Shown: one piece after another, positions 61,990 to 64,000 of the stretch
Numbering within the stretch: position 1 is the first letter of the stretch
Layout: each line of letters starts with the position of its first letter
Assembly: GCA_025403435.1 (NCBI GenBank)
Contig: CM046341.1
Coordinates: forward strand, 958,802-1,022,801
Length of the DNA stretch: 64,000 nt
Source of the DNA: Artocarpus heterophyllus
Taxonomy: Eukaryota; Streptophyta; Magnoliopsida; Rosales; Moraceae
Direction of reading: 5' to 3'
Notes under the pieces: generated by a model
The model's database searches: none
Seen by the model: only the letters and a program-made list of their open reading frames with translations
Told to the model about the DNA's origin: nothing
Program-made: the position numbers and the translations under genes

Positions 61990-62168
61990 AAGCACTCCCT
62001 CTCCATCTTTGCCATCAAAACCTTCAAATTTCCCCAGATTTTATTCAATAGTTATAGTAGTACTACTAGCTAGTTAGTCCTTCTCTTGTTTTTTTTTCTT
62101 TAATAACTACTCTTCAATATTTCCTCTTTGATTAGTAACATTTCTTTTCCAATTTTATACAATTAAAC

Positions 62169-64000
62169 ATGGATGTTGCCAAGAGGGCATACGTGACCTT
62201 CCTTGCAGGGAATGGAGACTACGTCAAAGGCGTGGTAGGCCTAGCCAAGGGTCTCCGGAAGACCAAGACTCCTTACCCTCTCGTGGTCGCCATGCTGCCA
62301 GATGTTCCTGAAGACCACCGTCGCATTCTTCGATCCCAAGGATGTGTCGTCCGGGAGATTGAGCCTGTCTATCCTCCTGAAAACCAAACCAAATTTGCCA
62401 TGGCATACTATGTCATCAACTACTCTAAGCTTCGCATTTGGGAGGTAAATATATACATGTATAGCTTTATAGTCCTTATGCTGCTAATATTATTAGTCAT
62501 TGAATGCATTTCCCATAACAAAATATTGAGACTCTAAAGAAACTTTCTATTTCCAACTTTGTTCAGTATTGTTACATGCAAATTCAGCTTTTATTCCTAG
62601 CTAGGAATATAGCAAAAAGCTATCATATAACTATAACTAATTATGACTACATACGCTAGATATTTTTGGTATTAGTCATTGCATGTTTTTCCGGTACCCA
62701 AATACATGAACTTAAGAGAAAGTTTTTATTTCCAATTTTGTCCATTAATTTAGACATAATTACCTTTTTGATTTGGTTATGTGTATATATATACATATAT
62801 ATGTAGACATAAATTGTTACACACACAGACACGTATGTACATATAACGAATAAATAAGCTACAACAAAAGGATAATTATTTACGTGTTGTGTATTAATTC
62901 TACAGTTTGAAGAATATGAGAAGATGGTGTATCTGGATGGAGACATACAAGTGTTTGACAACGTTGATCACCTGTTTGACTCGCCAAACAGTTACTTTTA
63001 TGCTGTGATGGATTGCTTTTGTGAGAAGACATGGAGCCATTCTCCTCAATACAAGATTGGTTACTGCCAGCAGTGCCCTGAGAAGGTGGAGTGGCCCGCC
63101 GAGATGGGGTCGCCACCACCTTTGTACTTCAATGCCGGCATGTTCGTCTTTGAGCCTAACCTTGTCACTTACTCTAATCTCTTGGAGGCCCTCAAAGTCG
63201 CCCCTACAACTGCCTTTGCTGAGCAGGTAATTAATTAATTATTAAGTCAATACTTTTTGTTTATAAAAATAATTATAATATAAGATGAATTTTAATTTTG
63301 AATATTGAAATTTGTACTAAATTTTAATTAATTATGTGGTGCATATAAATGTGTAGGACTTTCTGAACATGTTCTTCAAGGGTGCGTACAAACCTATTCC
63401 AAATGTTTACAACCTTGTTTTGGCCATGCTGTGGCGTCACCCTGAGAATGTGGACATTGACAAAGTCAAGGTCGTCCACTATTGTGCTGCGGTACGTGAA
63501 CAAAAAAACAAATAAATTATATGAACTATTCTATATGGGAAATAGAATATAGGAATTTTGTACAAGTAGATCATCATCAAAATTACATCCAAACATAAAA
63601 GAAGATACAGATGCAACGAAATTTGATAAAAATATGACGTTTTAGAATCATCTAGTATTTATCTACCACGCATGAACTTAAATTTAAACATATTTTCTTT
63701 AAGCTTAATTGTCATGTAATTTATTCATTAATTAAGAAATGATATAATAATGTATAGGGATCAAAGCCATGGAGGTACACAGGAGAGGAAGAGAACATGG
63801 AAAGAGAAGACATAAAAATGTTGGTGAAGAAGTGGTGGGACATATATGAGGATGAATCCTTGGACTACGAGAATATTACTGAGAATATTATTGATGTTGG
63901 AGATCACGAGGATCACTGCAGTGGCCATGTGAAGAATCTTGGACCCTTTGTTACTGCTTTAGCGGAGACTGGAATTCAGCAGCTCACTAGTGCACCATCT
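62169..64000 (+). CDS. GolS: Galactinol synthase (GT8 family), four exons, C-terminal tip beyond the window
   Basis: Transfers galactose from UDP-galactose to myo-inositol to make galactinol, the committed donor for raffinose-family oligosaccharides; a cytosolic enzyme without signal peptide. Exons 62169-62444, 62906-63226, 63357-63491 and 63758 to the window edge keep frame with GT-AG borders and give 325 codons so far. The N-terminus has the family block Ala-Tyr-Val-Thr-Phe-Leu-Ala-Gly-Asn-Gly-Asp-Tyr. The metal-binding Asp-Gly-Asp of glycosyltransferase family 8 is at residues 103-105. Phe-Asn-Ala-Gly-Met-Phe-Val-Phe lies in exon 2, and Val-His-Tyr-Cys-Ala-Ala-Gly-Ser-Lys-Pro-Trp spans exons 3 and 4. 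The last bases encode Ala-Pro-Ser; the family ends Ala-Pro-Ser-Ala-Ala, so only about two residues and the stop should be missing. No lesion was seen. Confidence 0.95.

Noticed and set aside
1..64000. CRISPR arrays, operons, bacterial or organellar insertions
   Set aside because: No regularly spaced repeats, no compact gene runs, and composition and introns are those of a plant nuclear genome throughout.

Overview
This is nuclear DNA from a eudicot plant. The evidence is AT-rich intergenic sequence, many short GT-AG introns, plant-specific genes (UPL6, galactinol synthase, a plastid ribosomal protein S1 copy) and a dense load of Copia, Gypsy-type and Mutator-like elements. I cannot name the species from sequence alone.

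Layout. 1-4290 is the right part of a decayed Ty1/copia element with its 3' LTR. 4291-14700 is gene-free, with degenerate repeats and a cluster of TGTCGTTT motifs near 13.7-14.0 kb. 15100-30138 on the + strand is a complete HECT ubiquitin ligase gene, UPL6: 26 coding exons, 1035 codons, all junctions in frame. Its intron 21 holds a full-length but dead Copia element with two LTRs (23449-28567), in the sense orientation. 31-50 kb is a dead Mutator-like (MULE) transposase split by a three-deep nest. A solo LTR (32488-47807, TSD TTTAG) contains a second solo LTR (34352-46584, TSD TAAAG), which contains a two-LTR Gypsy-type element on the - strand (36547-45706, TSD ATACC). Immediately after the MULE comes the 3' half of a NEMF/Rqc2-type gene as a pseudogene (50165-52491). 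Then follow an intron-containing PRPS1 pseudogene on the - strand (53421-56350), a broken tRNA-Gly(GCC) copy, a MITE, another solo LTR (58865-61041, TSD TCTTA), and a galactinol synthase gene (62169 to the right edge).

The most unusual object is the innermost Gypsy-type element. It has recognisable LTRs, primer binding site and polypurine tract, but no gag or pol. It carries two sense-orientation reading frames instead. One is a LONELY GUY (LOG) cytokinin-activating enzyme copy. The other is a small basic Cys-rich protein whose residue pattern resembles the nucleic-acid-binding proteins of flexuous plant RNA viruses. Both are broken here, so this copy is a fossil, but the pairing could mark a family of non-autonomous retrotransposons carrying a hormone gene and a virus-like gene.

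Only UPL6 and galactinol synthase look functional. They act in unrelated processes (protein ubiquitination; raffinose-family oligosaccharide synthesis), and nothing suggests they are co-regulated. All other coding-like sequence is in broken genes or mobile elements.
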